Part shown: piece by piece, positions 45,990-56,742 of the stretch | Layout: each line of letters starts with the position of its first letter | How positions within the stretch are numbered: the first letter of the stretch is position 1 | Origin: Parastagonospora avenae f. sp. tritici 18332-5 | Lineage: Eukaryota > Ascomycota > Dothideomycetes > Pleosporales > Phaeosphaeriaceae | Length of the DNA: 64,000 bases | Assembly: GCA_022559985.1 (NCBI GenBank) | Contig: JAFJTR010000029.1 | Coordinates: 270,341-334,340 of the forward strand | Direction: 5' to 3' | Translations under genes and position numbers: made by a program | Notes under the pieces: generated by a model | Told to the model about the DNA's origin: nothing | The model's input: only the letters and a program-made list of their open reading frames with translations | Database searches by the model: none

Positions 45990-47339
45990 CAGTCGCATGT
46001 CAAAAGTTTTGGTTGCCGAGCTCGGGCCGCTACCCAACCAAACCAGTCCTACACCACCTCTCCATAGTAGTATAGCCCACAACGAGGTATAAACTTGGTT
46101 TCTTCGTGTGGATACAATATTTATATGATCAATACTTCGTTTGCCAGCCTCGCGCGCGTTGGCAGGCTTGTATTCGGCGCGGCATACTCAAGATGAGAGC
46201 CCTAATGAGCCTGCCGGGTATGGCGCGCCAGCACTCTTGTAACGCCTCGCAGAAGCCATCCCACTCTTCCTGAGCCTCACTATAATTATTATACTGGGGA
46301 TATAATTTGTTCATACGCTTCTTGATGTGCCACCAGAGGTGCTCAATTGGGTTGAGGTCGGGTGAGTAAGCTGGCCAGTCTATCGTCCGAACGCGCTTCA
46401 ACTGGAGCCACGCGCGCGTTGCGCGCGAGGTATGTATGCGCGCGTTATCTTGCATGAAGAGCTGCGACCGACGATAGTGAGGTAGGAGTCCTTCCTGCAG
46501 AGTATCAATGTAACTTTGGCTGCTATACCCGCGGCGGGGAGCATTAAGATCGCGCTCCATGATGACCAGCTTACTCCGGCAGGGTCGACCGCGTTCATCC
46601 AACCATATAGACCCCCATACCATCTGAGCTGGCTTGCGACTAGTAGGCAGGGCTGAGATCATCTCTGGCTTCCATTTCTCCCAAGGAAAGCGAAAGCACC
46701 ACTCCTGGTTGTGGCCAGAGCCCTTCTCAACTGAGCACTCGTCGCTGAACTTGAGCGTGCGCCGCGCCCATGGGAAGTTGCGGTACTGCGCACAGAAGCG
46801 TAGACGCCTCAACGCATGCCCTCGGGTAAGTTTTGGACGCTTTTTGCAGCGGAAATTAGTTAGGCAGAGTCCCTTGAGTACTCTGTATAGTGTGGAGCGG
46901 CTAGGTGGCTTCGATAACGTGCCATCCGTGTTCGCGAACACCCCAACTTCGGCGAGGTGTGAGTACTCTTTTTTGGTGCAGCGCGTGCCTTCCGGTATAT
47001 AATCTTTTTCTGATGACGCGATAGTATAGAGGGCCGCCCTGATCGAGGTGCTTCTTGTGTTGTGTCGCGAGTTTTGGCCAGTCGGATGGTGGTGCGGATG
47101 CAGTTGGGCGACCGCCCGAACTCCTCCACTAACTCGCGCACCGACTTACCAGCTGCAGCTTTCGCGATGATTGTATGTCGTTGCGAGGGTGTTAAATTAG
47201 GACCTCTGCGCGCATTTTGGTTAAGTTCTGTACCGAATCGACGACGGGGCGGCATTGTTATGTGGTGTTGAAGTTGAGGTGTTGCGGCGCGCGGGTTGGG
47301 TGTTCGGGCTTGGCAACCAAAACTTTTGAACTAGTACTG
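45990..47339 (-). mobile_element. Tc1/mariner element (DD34E) inserted at a TA target
   Basis: A 1350-bp element flanked by TA on both sides (45988-45989 and 47340-47341), the target duplication of Tc1/mariner transposons. Its ends are imperfect inverted repeats of about 30 bp. Both begin CAGT and share TCAAAAGTTTTGGTTGCC. Inside is a minus-strand transposase frame in two pieces. The left insertion point is the dinucleotide directly after the AP-1 mu stop codon. Near-identical ends and a single frame disruption suggest a fairly recent insertion. Confidence 0.93.
46129..47255 (-). pseudogene. Tc1/mariner transposase, two frames joined at an A6 run
   Basis: The first frame (47255-46860) encodes MPPRRRFGTELNQNARRGPN and a helix-turn-helix DNA-binding region (TPSQRHTIIAKAAAGKSVRE). 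The second (to 46129) encodes the catalytic core: FSDECSVEKG (first Asp), MQDNARIHTS (second Asp) and YSPDLNPIEHLWWHIKKRMN. Thirty-four residues separate the second Asp from the final Glu, giving DD34E. The two frames overlap and switch by -1 near 46970 at CCAAAAAAG, just before the coding for EYSHLAEVGVFANTDG. That site is A-AAA-AAG, a classic -1 slippery heptamer, so either a one-base loss inactivated the gene or frameshifting makes the full protein. Catalytic residues look intact. Confidence 0.88.
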
Positions 47340-47499
47340 TACTTACGTGGACCGTGATCAACGATATGTATACGAATGACATCATGCAGCGTGCTTTGCT
47401 GTATTACTTGCATCTCAAAGTCCAAGGTGCAAAAGCATTACAAATCCGTACTTCCCACCTTCGACTACAAGGGAAACTCTCCCTAATCCTTCCTGTCCA

Positions 47500-47870
47500 A
47501 CACCCCGCTTTACACCCGCTTCTGGAGTATCTCATCCAAATATGGCAACAATGTCCCCTTCCAATGACTCCTCCCAGTAACTCACCGTCTTATCCCAGCT
47601 CCTAATGGCCTCCCCAGCACATGCAGCTTCCGCGCAATCACCGTCACAGGCTCAGCGTACGTACGAATAGTGAACAGCAGCGCTCTCGCCTTCGGCAACC
47701 TGAGCAGCGACTGGCGCTCCGAGCGGAAGTGGATATCGTCGATGGTAAGAATAGTCGAATCAGCTGTTGCCCAAGAAGGAACAGTGTTGGCATTCTGATC
47801 GCCCATGCGATGCGACCAAGCGAGGGCCTAAATTGCACAAGTTGATGCTCAAACACAGCTAAGTGCACGC
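47500..47870 (-). pseudogene. Fragment of a DUF3445 (heme-dependent oxidative N-demethylase-like) gene
   Basis: The minus-strand frame 47806-47582 encodes [20 protein letters not shown] then [12 protein letters not shown], close to the conserved ERQTLRRLPKSxAxxFTIxTY block of DUF3445 proteins. Downstream it continues [15 protein letters not shown] after a small shift. Upstream, in another frame, [18 protein letters not shown] may be an earlier part. Intact members are about 350-450 residues, and only a C-terminal portion is present before the neighbouring cellulase gene, so this is a truncated, frameshifted relic. Family assignment rests on one block and is moderately secure. Confidence 0.6.
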
Positions 47871-48047
47871 AAGCAGACCTCCAGGGATTTGTTCGTGCAA
47901 GCTAACGTCTTCAGATTTACAAACGAGTGACCATAAGACACGGAACTATATACATTCTGGCTTTCAGTGGACACAGCAAAGACGAACTGCTTTGTCGTAC
48001 CGCGGCTCCAAGACACCCATTCCCTTCAGGTTCTGACTGCTTTCGTT

Positions 48048-49562
48048 CTAAGCAGGCTGCTGGAAGGTCGACCCGATCGGGCCAAACTTGATATTCGAGA
48101 ACATGACCGAAGCATTCGGATTATTCGCCTCGACCTCGGACGGTGCCCCGCTATCAATCGAGCACTCCCCACGCGCCGCGCCAGGAGATTCCGGATCACG
48201 ATCAGTCGGATAGGTCGAATCAAGCCACAACATGTTCGAGTAGTGGTCGTCCCACAGACTCATGACCAGCACCATGCCCTGCGCCATACCCTTGCCCATG
48301 GACGCCATGCCGCCCCACTGGTTGAACGGGTACACCTCCTCCTGGAAGACCTCCTTTTGTGTGTCGCACCACTGCTGCGTAATCGAGTTGCCGGTCATGC
48401 CAGGGATCGTGGGCTCGGGGTTGGAAATGACCTTGCCGTCTTGGACGTAGAAGCGCTTGAGCTCGGTGAGGTCCGAGCCGGTGCCGAGGAATTGGGTTAC
48501 GACGGTCATCTTTTTGGAGGTGTCGACGGTCTTGCCTTTGCCGTAGAAGTCTTTGTTGCCGACACGGTACGGGTTGACTGGGCATGTTAGCGAGAACTTC
48601 ATGAGGAGAGAGCGAGGCTTACAGTCACAGCCGTTGGCGTCGCATGTCCCTGCGTAGCGGTCGAGGGAGTAGGTGCCACCGCAATTGCTTTCTTCGCAGA
48701 CAGCGTAGCCTTCGGGTTGGCATGAGTGGGGTGTCAGAGCGGTGGACATGGAGTTGGCTTCCCAGACATCCATTTCGGCACTAATCGTCATCAATAGTGA
48801 CATTGCAAAGTTGTTGCTGAACGTACCAGCAGGCGCCTTTCTTGCCAACTCCAGCGTTGGGGTCGGACGTGGAGGCTTGCCATCCATCAGCATTCGCCTC
48901 GCCGCCGACGTACTTTAGGTCACGGGCACACTGGGCATCGCAGTATCCTTGATTGAATATCAGCGAGTGTTTTCAACATGGACAGGCGATTGGGAAAGCT
49001 TACCGGTTCCATACTTGGCACCAGGAGTGCCCTGGCCCTTCTGAGGCATGGACACAAAGTACAGTGCTCCATTCAGACCACATGGCAACTGACTGAGGTC
49101 AACATCGAACGTGAACTCATTCCCGATCAAGTTGAACATCTCATAATTATTGGTATCCTTCATGAGATAAGTGCGCGACCCAACATTCGTCGAGTACTGG
49201 CCCTTCGTGATAAACTTGAGTGTAAGGGAGTTGCCCGATGTCGTAATGCCATAAGTACCACGATAGTCCGAACCTTCAATGGCGCAGTTCTTGGTACAGG
49301 CAGCGTTGGAAGGACAAGCCGTCTTGTTCCATTCGTTGCCGTCGAAGCAGTTCGTGTACCCGCCGGTGGCGTGGATCCAGCGCCAGTTGGCGTCGATGAC
49401 AATTTCGCCGTTGACGTTTGAGCAGCTACTACCGCCTGTACCGGTGCAGCGTTGCCAGGTCATCTTGGGGTGGGTTTCGGTCTGCTGGGTGCCAATGACC
49501 CATGCTGAGACATTGGAGGCGCAGAAAGCCAGCACGGCTGTCGCTGTGGTAGTGGAAAACAT
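48048..49562 (-). CDS. GH7 cellobiohydrolase (cellulose 1,4-beta-cellobiosidase), no CBM
   Basis: Four exons on the minus strand: 49562-49004, 48947-48827, 48780-48623, 48577-48048. They total 1368 nt, or 455 residues. The signal peptide is [22 protein letters not shown]7 landmarks include [34 protein letters not shown] and the catalytic E-x-D-x2-E at residues 229-234 ([10 protein letters not shown]). The C-terminal half contains [20 protein letters not shown] and [12 protein letters not shown]. Many Cys residues indicate the usual disulphide-rich fold. The protein ends at FQQPA without a linker or CBM1 cellulose-binding module. It should release cellobiose from chain ends; endoglucanase activity depends on tunnel loops not judged here. 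Confidence 0.95.
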
Positions 49563-49637
49563 TGCTTTCGTACTCAGTGTTCTCACTGATAGCACTGGTA
49601 GGACCAGATACAGTATGATCGGGTGGTAAAGAAGGCA

Positions 49638-49644
49638 TTTTATA
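49638..49644 (-). promoter_or_regulatory. TATA box of the GH7 gene
   Basis: TATAAAA on the minus strand, about 75 nt upstream of the ATG at 49562. This is a typical distance for a highly expressed fungal secreted enzyme gene. Confidence 0.6.
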
Positions 49645-50574
49645 TGTTCTCTGCATCGCAGCTCTTGGTGGCCTTCACCTTGTCCCTCAGTCTTGCTTGG
49701 CTATCAGTTGAAATACCATATTGACCAAGAACGGACTATTCCTGGGCAATGTAGGATCAGTGAAGCTTTTAGACAGGATTTTCTCCAGCAGCCGGCTTGG
49801 AAGTTGTAACAGCGACTCTCTTTATGAGCCAAGTCGCCGCATCATCCCACAGTCATGTCTTCCAAGCCCTTACTCCTCCTCTTCTCATACTTCGACGACT
49901 AAAAATATCCGAGAGGTTTATTATGGCCAAGCCGAAGATCGCAACTGCATGCTACCCCAAGCCTGGGTGCCTAGCACTGCGCAAGGGGTAAAAACGAGTT
50001 AACAGTAGCATGCTTCATCCGAACAGAAGAAGCCGCCGACAAGCCTTCTTGACGGCCATCTTGGGTCTTCTATAAGTTCTTAGCTCTATTAGAAGAAGTC
50101 TGTTGCTGAGTGCTTTTCGAAGGTCATGCACCCCGCTTAATATACGTTTGTGGGGTAATAGATGAATTGCAACTCCAGGGTCGTGTTGCATTAACCCGAT
50201 TGGATGGCACGAGGAGTCGGAACACAGCGAAGGGTATGGGAAGATTCACCAACTTTCCAAGATGCGAGGCAGTTCATGTAGATACATCGCACCTGTCTGG
50301 CGCGCCGCCATAATTATTGCCAACACGCAACGAAGACTATTATCATTGACTGATGCAAAGACCCAACCGGGTGAAGGCCTGCTACAAATGCAGACGAAGT
50401 CAACGAGGAACTTAGAACCAGGTTTTGGACGAAGAGGCATTGATTAAGTCAGTTGACTAACTTATATTGCTGGACCCGATATTATATATCGCGCACATCG
50501 TGGTCTCAATCCAATCACCCAGTTTAACGGACAATGCCAGTGGGGCCAGTATTGCACACTATCATGCTCGCTGG
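49645..50574. other. Intergenic upstream of the cellulase gene
   Basis: About 0.9 kb without a recognisable gene. It contains the cellulase promoter and the region beyond the adhesin 3' end. I looked for a dense CreA-type cluster and did not find one I would defend. Confidence 0.4.
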
Positions 50575-51277
50575 CGGCGTTCAGCAAGACTGAGGGAACA
50601 ACGAGCCTTCCAGCGGAGAAGCCAAATTCGCTGCTGTTCCTGGGAATGTGATGTTTGTGAGGAGAACTGAGGATAGGCTGTACATACCGTAGACCGACCG
50701 TAAGAGTAGAGAAGGCCTTCCACAAGATTCTGCAGGGTACACACTGGCTCCGAGTCCCCGAACTTCGTGACCGCGAGAGTGGGGCCCGCATTCGGTACAA
50801 TACTTTGTCCACCGCACGGGAATGCTCGGTCGGATCCAAGATAGAAGTTGTCGATGCTGTCAACCTCCACACATATGCTGTAGGTACCTGTGAAGGACGG
50901 TGGGAAGTACCCACTGAATACAAATGTATCATTGTTTGGATTGTAGGGGATGTCCGCATAGGTGTCGCTGACACCTGAATAGTAGGGTAGCGTTTCGATG
51001 TACGTTGGTGACTCGTTGTCGGGAACATCCACTCGTGGTACTGTCAGATCGTTCGTCGAGCGAGTAGCCAGCGCGGTTTGACCAAGATAGTAACCAGGAA
51101 GGACTGCGCTACTATTGCCATACGCGTCTTCAGAGACTACGCTGTTTGCATAGAAAGCAACATCCAAACCGGTAGCTTCGCATGCAATGGTGTCCGGAAG
51201 GCAGGTGTTCGTGGGCATAGGGGTGTTAATCACAACAACACTCATTAACGCGCTGCTGCCAACCGTGGTAGTAGTAG
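50575..51277 (-). CDS. GLEYA-type adhesin C-terminal domain (exon of the upstream repeat protein, or degraded)
   Basis: The minus-strand frame from about 51277 encodes TCLPDTIACEATGLDVAFYA, a Tyr/Asp-rich beta region (YYSGVSDTYADIPYNPNNDT) and FVFSGYFPPSFTGTYSICVE followed by VDSIDNFYLGSDRAFPCGG. This pattern of a PA14-like beta-sandwich is found in fungal GLEYA adhesins, which bind glycans. The domain end appears split: EGLLYSYGRS continues best as VYGMYSLSSVLLTNITFPG in the next frame, ending FPQSC near 50581. The acceptor at 51278-51279 does not match in phase with the only good donor after the Pro-Val-Glu repeats. It is either part of one multi-exon adhesin with an unresolved exon or a decaying tail. 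Confidence 0.55.
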
Positions 51278-51490
51278 CTGAAAATTAAGTTATATGATTA
51301 GCGTATAGACTGGCATGGAATGCAGGGATAGTGGTCTGAATTTGGGGCGAGGTAAGACATTATTATAGTGTTCTAGGGAAGTAAACGTACTACGTAGAAG
51401 TAGCGTTAACTCTACGCAGACAAATATGAGTGCCTGCTGCCGCTCTGAACAACTGAAGTCCTGTACTGCTGGCCATAGAACTATGATCGC

Positions 51491-53474
51491 TTAAGTCTCT
51501 ACCGGAGCAGCAGAAGATTCCACTGGAGCGGCAGAAGATTCCACTGGAGCGGCGGATTCCACTGGAGAGGCAGAAGATTCCACTGGAGAGGCAGAAGATT
51601 CCACTGGAGCAGCAGAAGATTCCACTGGAGCGGCAGAAGATTCCACTGGAGCGGCAGAAGATTCCACTGGAGCAGCGGACTCCACTGGAGCAGAACTCTC
51701 TGCGGGTGCGGAGCTCTCTGCGGGTGTTACTGCAGGCGTTGCACTGAAATTCTTAAGCTATAGCAGACAATACATGCGGAAGGACACTTACCTAGAACCG
51801 AGTGATTCGGGAACATTGACCAAGATAACGGTTGTTGAGACACCGACAACAGTGGTGGTTGCGACAGTCGACGTGAAAGCTACGGTACCGCCAGTAACGG
51901 TGACGGTGGCTAGGCCGGCCGAACTTGAAGCCCCAGATTGCGAGCTGCCAGCATCGCTCGAGGCAGACGCACTTGACAACCCCGAGCTACTATAAACAGT
52001 CGGCTCAGAGCTGACGGAGCTGAGTAGATCCGAAGCACTAGAGACAGTAGGCTCTGAGCTGGCTGAGCCACTTGAACTAACAGTAGCGCTCAGGTCTGCT
52101 GCAACACTGGACACTGGCGATGCGGACTCGCTGGCTGAGCCACTTGAACTAGCAGTAGCGCTCAGGTCTGCTGCGACACTAGAAACTGGCGATGCGGACT
52201 CGCTGGATGCAGTGATAGAACTGAGCAGGTCTGATGAGGCAGAAAGTGTTGGCTCTGAGCTGGCTGAGCTGAGAAGATCTGATGTACCAGATACAGTAGG
52301 CTCTGAGCTGGCTGAGCTAACTGAACTGATAGTAGCGCTCAGGTCTGCTGCGACACTAGAAACTGGCGATGCGGACTCGCTGGATGCAGTGATAGAACTG
52401 AGCAGGTCTGATGAGGCAGAAAGTGTTGGCNNNNNNNNNNNNNNNNNNNNNNNNNNNNNNNNNNNNNNNNNNNNNNNNNNNNNNNNNNNNNNNNNNNNNN
52501 NNNNNNNNNNNNNNNNNNNNNNNNNNNGGCTCTGAGCTCGCAGAGCTAAGAAGATCGGATGTACCGAAAACAGTGGACTCTGAGCTGGCTGAGCTGATTG
52601 AACTGACCGTAGCGCTTAGGTCTGCTGCAACACTAGAAACTGGTGATGATGCGGACTCGCTGGAAGCAGTAATGGAGCTGAGTAGGTCTGATGAGCTCGA
52701 AATCGTCGGCTCAGAGCTTGCCGCATCACTCGAGCTAGGTGTGGAGCTAATGGCGTCGGAAAAACCAGTTGGTAAGGCAATGGCACCGTCTGAACTTGTG
52801 CTGCTGACTGCCGGTTCGGAGCTGATTAAGTCGCTGGTTGCAGGGACGGTGCTGGAGGATTCGAGGGTTGGGCTACTGACAACCTCAGTGGTTGAGGAAG
52901 ACAGAGCATCTGTGGCCGTAGGCTCAACGACCACGATGATAGTGGTAGGCGAGCCGTTTGCGTCTGTCGTAGGTACGACGTTCGTGAAGGAGACTGAACC
53001 ACTAGTAATAGTGCTGGTACTGAACTCAATCGGCAGAACCGCTGACAAAGTGGGTTCTCCAATTATAACGACAGTAGTCGGCTCGCCGTAAGCGTCGGTT
53101 GTTGGAACAGTCAATGTAAAGCTGGTTGATCCCGCCGTAGTAGTGATGGTTTGGAAAGGGTCGGCAATCGGAGTCGGCGTCGTTGTCATCGTAGGCACAT
53201 CCACGACGACGTATGTTGTAGGTGAGCCATAAGAGTCCGTGGTTGGAATGGTGAAGGTACAGCTGGTCGAGCCAAGCGAGCGGGTGTATGTTTTGTAGGG
53301 CTTCTTTCCTACAGGGTATCCATGAGGATGTCCATAGACTGGCTTTGGATGCGGTTTTGGGTGCGGCTTAGCAGCGTAGGAGCCGCAGTTACGCTGGTAC
53401 CATCGGCACTTCGATTTGGCGGTGGCAGCGCCACACAAGCCAAGGCAAACGAGGTATCGAAGAGCAGCGACCAT
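51491..53474 (-). CDS. Secreted Ser/Thr-rich repeat adhesin (N-terminal and stalk exons)
   Basis: Exon 1 spans 53474-51792, interrupted by 97 Ns (52431-52527). An intron at 51791-51744 (GTAAGT...TTTCAG) leads in frame to 51743-51491. The signal peptide MVAALRYLVCLGLCGAATA precedes a basic, Cys-containing stretch and HPKPHPKPVYGHPHGYP. Three roughly 45-residue repeats follow with the core TxPTTDxYGxPTTxVVV. Next is a long Ser/Ala/Thr stalk built of 59-residue repeats (SSEPTLSASSDLLSS), and after the intron 6-7-residue units of the type SSAAPVE. This is the architecture of a heavily O-glycosylated wall adhesin. It probably continues into the GLEYA-like domain at 50575-51277. The last frame ends at a TAA at 51491 unless spliced onward. 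Confidence 0.7.
51503..51715. repeat. Coding minisatellite, 21-bp units with 18-bp variants
   Basis: About ten units of GCAGAAGATTCCACTGGAGC-type sequence (plus strand) occur in tandem, encoding 7-residue units of Ser-Ser-Ala-Ala/Ser-Pro-Val-Glu. Variants lack one serine codon. Two more diverged Ala-Glu-Ser-Ser units follow. Confidence 0.92.
52080..52725. repeat. 177-bp coding tandem repeats spanning the assembly gap
   Basis: Copies recur with a 177-bp period. CTCAGGTCTGCTGCGACACT starts at 52161 and again at 52338, and about 90 bp from each start are essentially identical. A diverged copy starts at about 52615 beyond the gap. Each unit encodes 59 Ser-rich residues of the adhesin stalk. Confidence 0.9.
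52431..52527. other. Assembly gap (97 N)
   Basis: Unknown bases within the 177-bp repeat array. The flanks both end in GGC, and the adhesin frame requires a gap length divisible by three, which 97 is not. The stated length is therefore not real. Confidence 0.98.
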
Positions 53475-55566
53475 TTTGAGACCTGTAGGTTAGTAAACGT
53501 AGCGATGATGCTTCCCTGTGCACATCTTGTGAGGGACTCGACTGTTGCTAGTTATATCAGTTGTAGCGAACGCATGCGGAATGCGTCTAGTCTATGACAC
53601 GACTATCTTCTTCAATCGGTTCCGCATTCATGAGGTGTCGCACATTCCAAATTTACTATCTCCTGTTCATGCTGTTGGCTGTATGTGTTGAGGACCTGAC
53701 CCACGAATACTCGTCCGTGGCCCCAATATCTGTGCGCCTCAAGCCAATCACAGAGTTGTTGAATTGATCTTGAAGCGCCGTTTGCGATCTGGCGTAGCGA
53801 GCCGTCAATCTTTTGGCTATATCCGAGAGCAGCCCTACGAAAATCCACGCCGTGTGAACGACTAAGCGATGGCGAGCTTGTGCACTGAGTGTTACGAGCA
53901 AAGGCCCAGACTATTACCCCTCATCGCATTTTGAGAACACCCAATATTGAACGAAGCATGTAGGAACTGCTGCAAATAGTGAGCCAATCGCTCTGAGCTC
54001 CGTCAGTCGTTATGGTCTCATCAGGGCGTACCTCTTAAAGGTGCTGATCGCGTTTTCGGCATTACTTCCATATCAATCAACCCTTTCCTACCACTATCTC
54101 GACCAGTTCACGGCCGTGCCGGGTGCTACGTGGGCGAATAACAGAAACTACAATGTGATTTGGCGATGAATAGGTAGATTGGTGTAACCACAGGGCTCAG
54201 GAACGTATCGCATCGGACCGAAACTTTCATAGTCCTGCGTAGCTTCAGCATTTCGATGCTTTTAGCACATTTGAAGCTCTCAAATGAAGTGATCCGGAAT
54301 GTACTCTGGTGCTAGAGGCCCGCAATGACGTTTCCATGGCGAGGCGAATGTAACCATCGTCGTGTTCCAAGGTGCCATTTCTCTAGGCTTGAGCTTTGAG
54401 CCCAGCATTCTTCTCTTGAGCACGCGGCTTCTCAAATGGCGACTCCGGATTTCCACCTATAATTTACGGTTCAGGCTCCGGTTACCGAAGAACTGGAATC
54501 TGCTAGGCAAAAGAGCACGCTTCCGGTCACCATGTCGTACATGCGCCCGCATGCAGCATACGCCAATTCTGAGCTATGTCGTGTCGACACGCGCAGTTGT
54601 GGGAGATGGAAAATTTTGTTATGTTGGTCGTGCTGTTACGAGCTGGAGATCACATTGGATGCCAAGCAAACCATACGTCAGTAGCTTGGCACGCGCTTAC
54701 CTTTGTCACGTGATATGGGATGAGGAGCATGGCCACCCGTCCACGTGTAGCTTCCACCTTAGATAGAGACCATCATTAATACACTACAGTACACTCACAT
54801 AGTCCTTATTGTGTTAAAGCCTTCGGGGTCAACACGTTGGCCCTTTCCCCGGTTTTTGTTTTTGCATGAAGTTGCGAGCAACAGCACTCGCAAATCTGTG
54901 TGAACGGTCTGCAGGCACTGTATTCCAGCTACCTAGTCCAGATGCTATTTACAGTCAAGATAAGGAGGAAGTGAAAGAGCTGGGCTATCAACCCATATTG
55001 TTTGTGTTCGCGCACGGTCCACGTGCTGCTGAGGCAAGGACCAAGGTGAGGGATAGAAGGGAAGGAAGCGACTAGGCTAGCAGCCTAGTCATGTGATCCA
55101 GGGCTCAGCCCGTTACAATCTGATCCTCCAGCACATATTCCGCGAGCTGAGACAGCGCTGCAGATACATCAAGAGAGCAGGGAAATCAGTTCGCTGAACG
55201 GCCACGATGATATCAGCGAAATGGCTAGGACTGTTATCCTCGCTTATGCTGGGGGATTGAAGAATACCTTAGCTAAGGAAGCTGGAGCATTGATGGTCTA
55301 CACTTCCTTGATTCCACGCGAGTCCGTTGCATCGAGGGACTCGGGTTTCATGTCGACGATCGAGTTTCTCTCATCCGACGCAAGCATCCCACTGAACGCT
55401 TCGGCGCTCCCAACATTCCAGTGAAGGACAAATTTCAACACGTTCAGAAGTTCATTAAAAACCAAGTTGCCAAGGCAAAGAGAACATTTGACTGGGCTTT
55501 CGTTACGTCTGCATATGAGCTTTTGATAAAAAAGGCTTAGAGAAAGCAGCGAAGACTATCTTACAG
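53475..55566. other. Gene-poor region, no supported gene
   Basis: About 2.1 kb upstream of the adhesin. Plus-strand frames near 54362-54766, 54866-55075 and 55221-55424 are short, interrupted by stops, and match nothing I know. The region may be a degraded repeat or gene remnant. Confidence 0.4.
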
Positions 55567-56742
55567 CTAGCAGACTACGGATGTATAAACAACCCACCTA
55601 CTGAGTACGTGTGCGAAGTATGCTCGGATACAGTTTCCACGAAAAGGGGAGATAGCAAAGCCGTCCTGCACGCGAAGAAGAATCATTCTGGCACTGACGG
55701 GGATGCCAACGAAGGTGGGATATCTGGCTCGTGCTATCAGCGCTGTGAAATCATCACCGTTCCTCACGCTCATACTGTGAAGCATTATGGATGCTGTAAA
55801 AAGCTCGGGGCAGTTAAAGAGCAGAAGAAGCTCGTCGGCTCGTTCCGTCCCATGCTTGTCAGAAGCGAAGTAGACCAGAACAGTGAGCTTGAAGTCTGGT
55901 GCAACGAACCTGTACAAGACAGAAAAGCCGCCTAGGTCGTCGAAATAAAGCCTACACCTAAAAACCAGCCGCCGGTAAAATTCCTGTCCGTCCTTGTAAT
56001 GAGACGAGGTTGAGGGAGCCTGAATATCCCCAAAAACTTTCTCAAGATTAGGCAAGAATATTATAGAGTAGCATATATCTTCAAGCTTTCTTTTTGGCTT
56101 ATAGGCGTGCTTCTCAGGGCCATTAAAGTGCTTCGCGCATGTGTATAGCGGAAACAAATCTTGCCGCTGCTTGGTGCTGAGGGCGATCGCTGTAAGGGGC
56201 TGCGCAAAGGTTGCTGATGCCTGGTAACAAGATTGTATTCGATGAGGAGTCAAACTATCTAGACGTGAAGCGAGGTTTATATCTGCCTCGCTACGATCGA
56301 GAATCTTCGAGAGGCTTCGAAGGCCCCGCTCGCTTCGACGAAGGACCGAAGGTTCCACCGAGGAACAATACCATCACAAGGCCTCTAGCCTATTACAATC
56401 TCATTGCTCGCATACAACAACCGAAAAGGCAGTTCAGATGCTCACTCAGGGAGCCGCTGATTCGAAAACACTCATCCTCGCTGCTGATTCGAAAGCGCTG
56501 CTGCTCGCTGCTAATTGGAAAATATTGGTGCTCGCTGTTGGTTCAAGAGCACTGGTATTTTCGGTTAATTCGATAGTGCTGCTCCTCAATGGGTCAACGT
56601 TCTCTTTGTCTCCAGACGATAGCCGCGGCCCCCAGAGAGGTGTGGTCTTGAAACCATCTTCATCACTGCTCGCGTTGCCGAAGTCTTGGTAGTAGTCCCT
56701 CGCTGTAGGTCGAGTAAGCTTGCGTTTTTTGTCTGGACGCAT
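55567..56742 (-). other. Orphan ORF pair, possibly one degraded gene
   Basis: A 98-residue frame with a good ATG (56742-56446) encodes MRPDKKRKLTRPTARDYYQD, an acidic/Ser stretch, then 9-residue repeats of the type ESAARMSVF. A second frame (about 56358-55567, 263 residues, no upstream ATG) encodes KPKRKLEDICYSIIFLPNLE, then DGQEFYRRLVFRCRLYFDDL, and looks protein-like. No canonical intron joins them in frame: a TGA directly precedes the only GTGAGC donor. The opposite strand also has an open frame with a C2H2-like spacing at about 55612-55690. I do not recognise any of these. Confidence that something is coding here is low. Confidence 0.3.

Noticed and set aside
47967..48590. 207-residue plus-strand frame
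   Set aside because: Antisense to the catalytic exon of the GH7 gene.
52212..53091. Leu/Glu-rich plus-strand frames across the gap
   Set aside because: Reverse-complement shadow of the Ser-rich adhesin repeats; no start or signal peptide.
55609..55935. C2H2-like zinc-finger spacing on the plus strand
   Set aside because: A single Cx2C...Hx4H match without neighbouring fingers, in a frame broken upstream by stops; could be chance.
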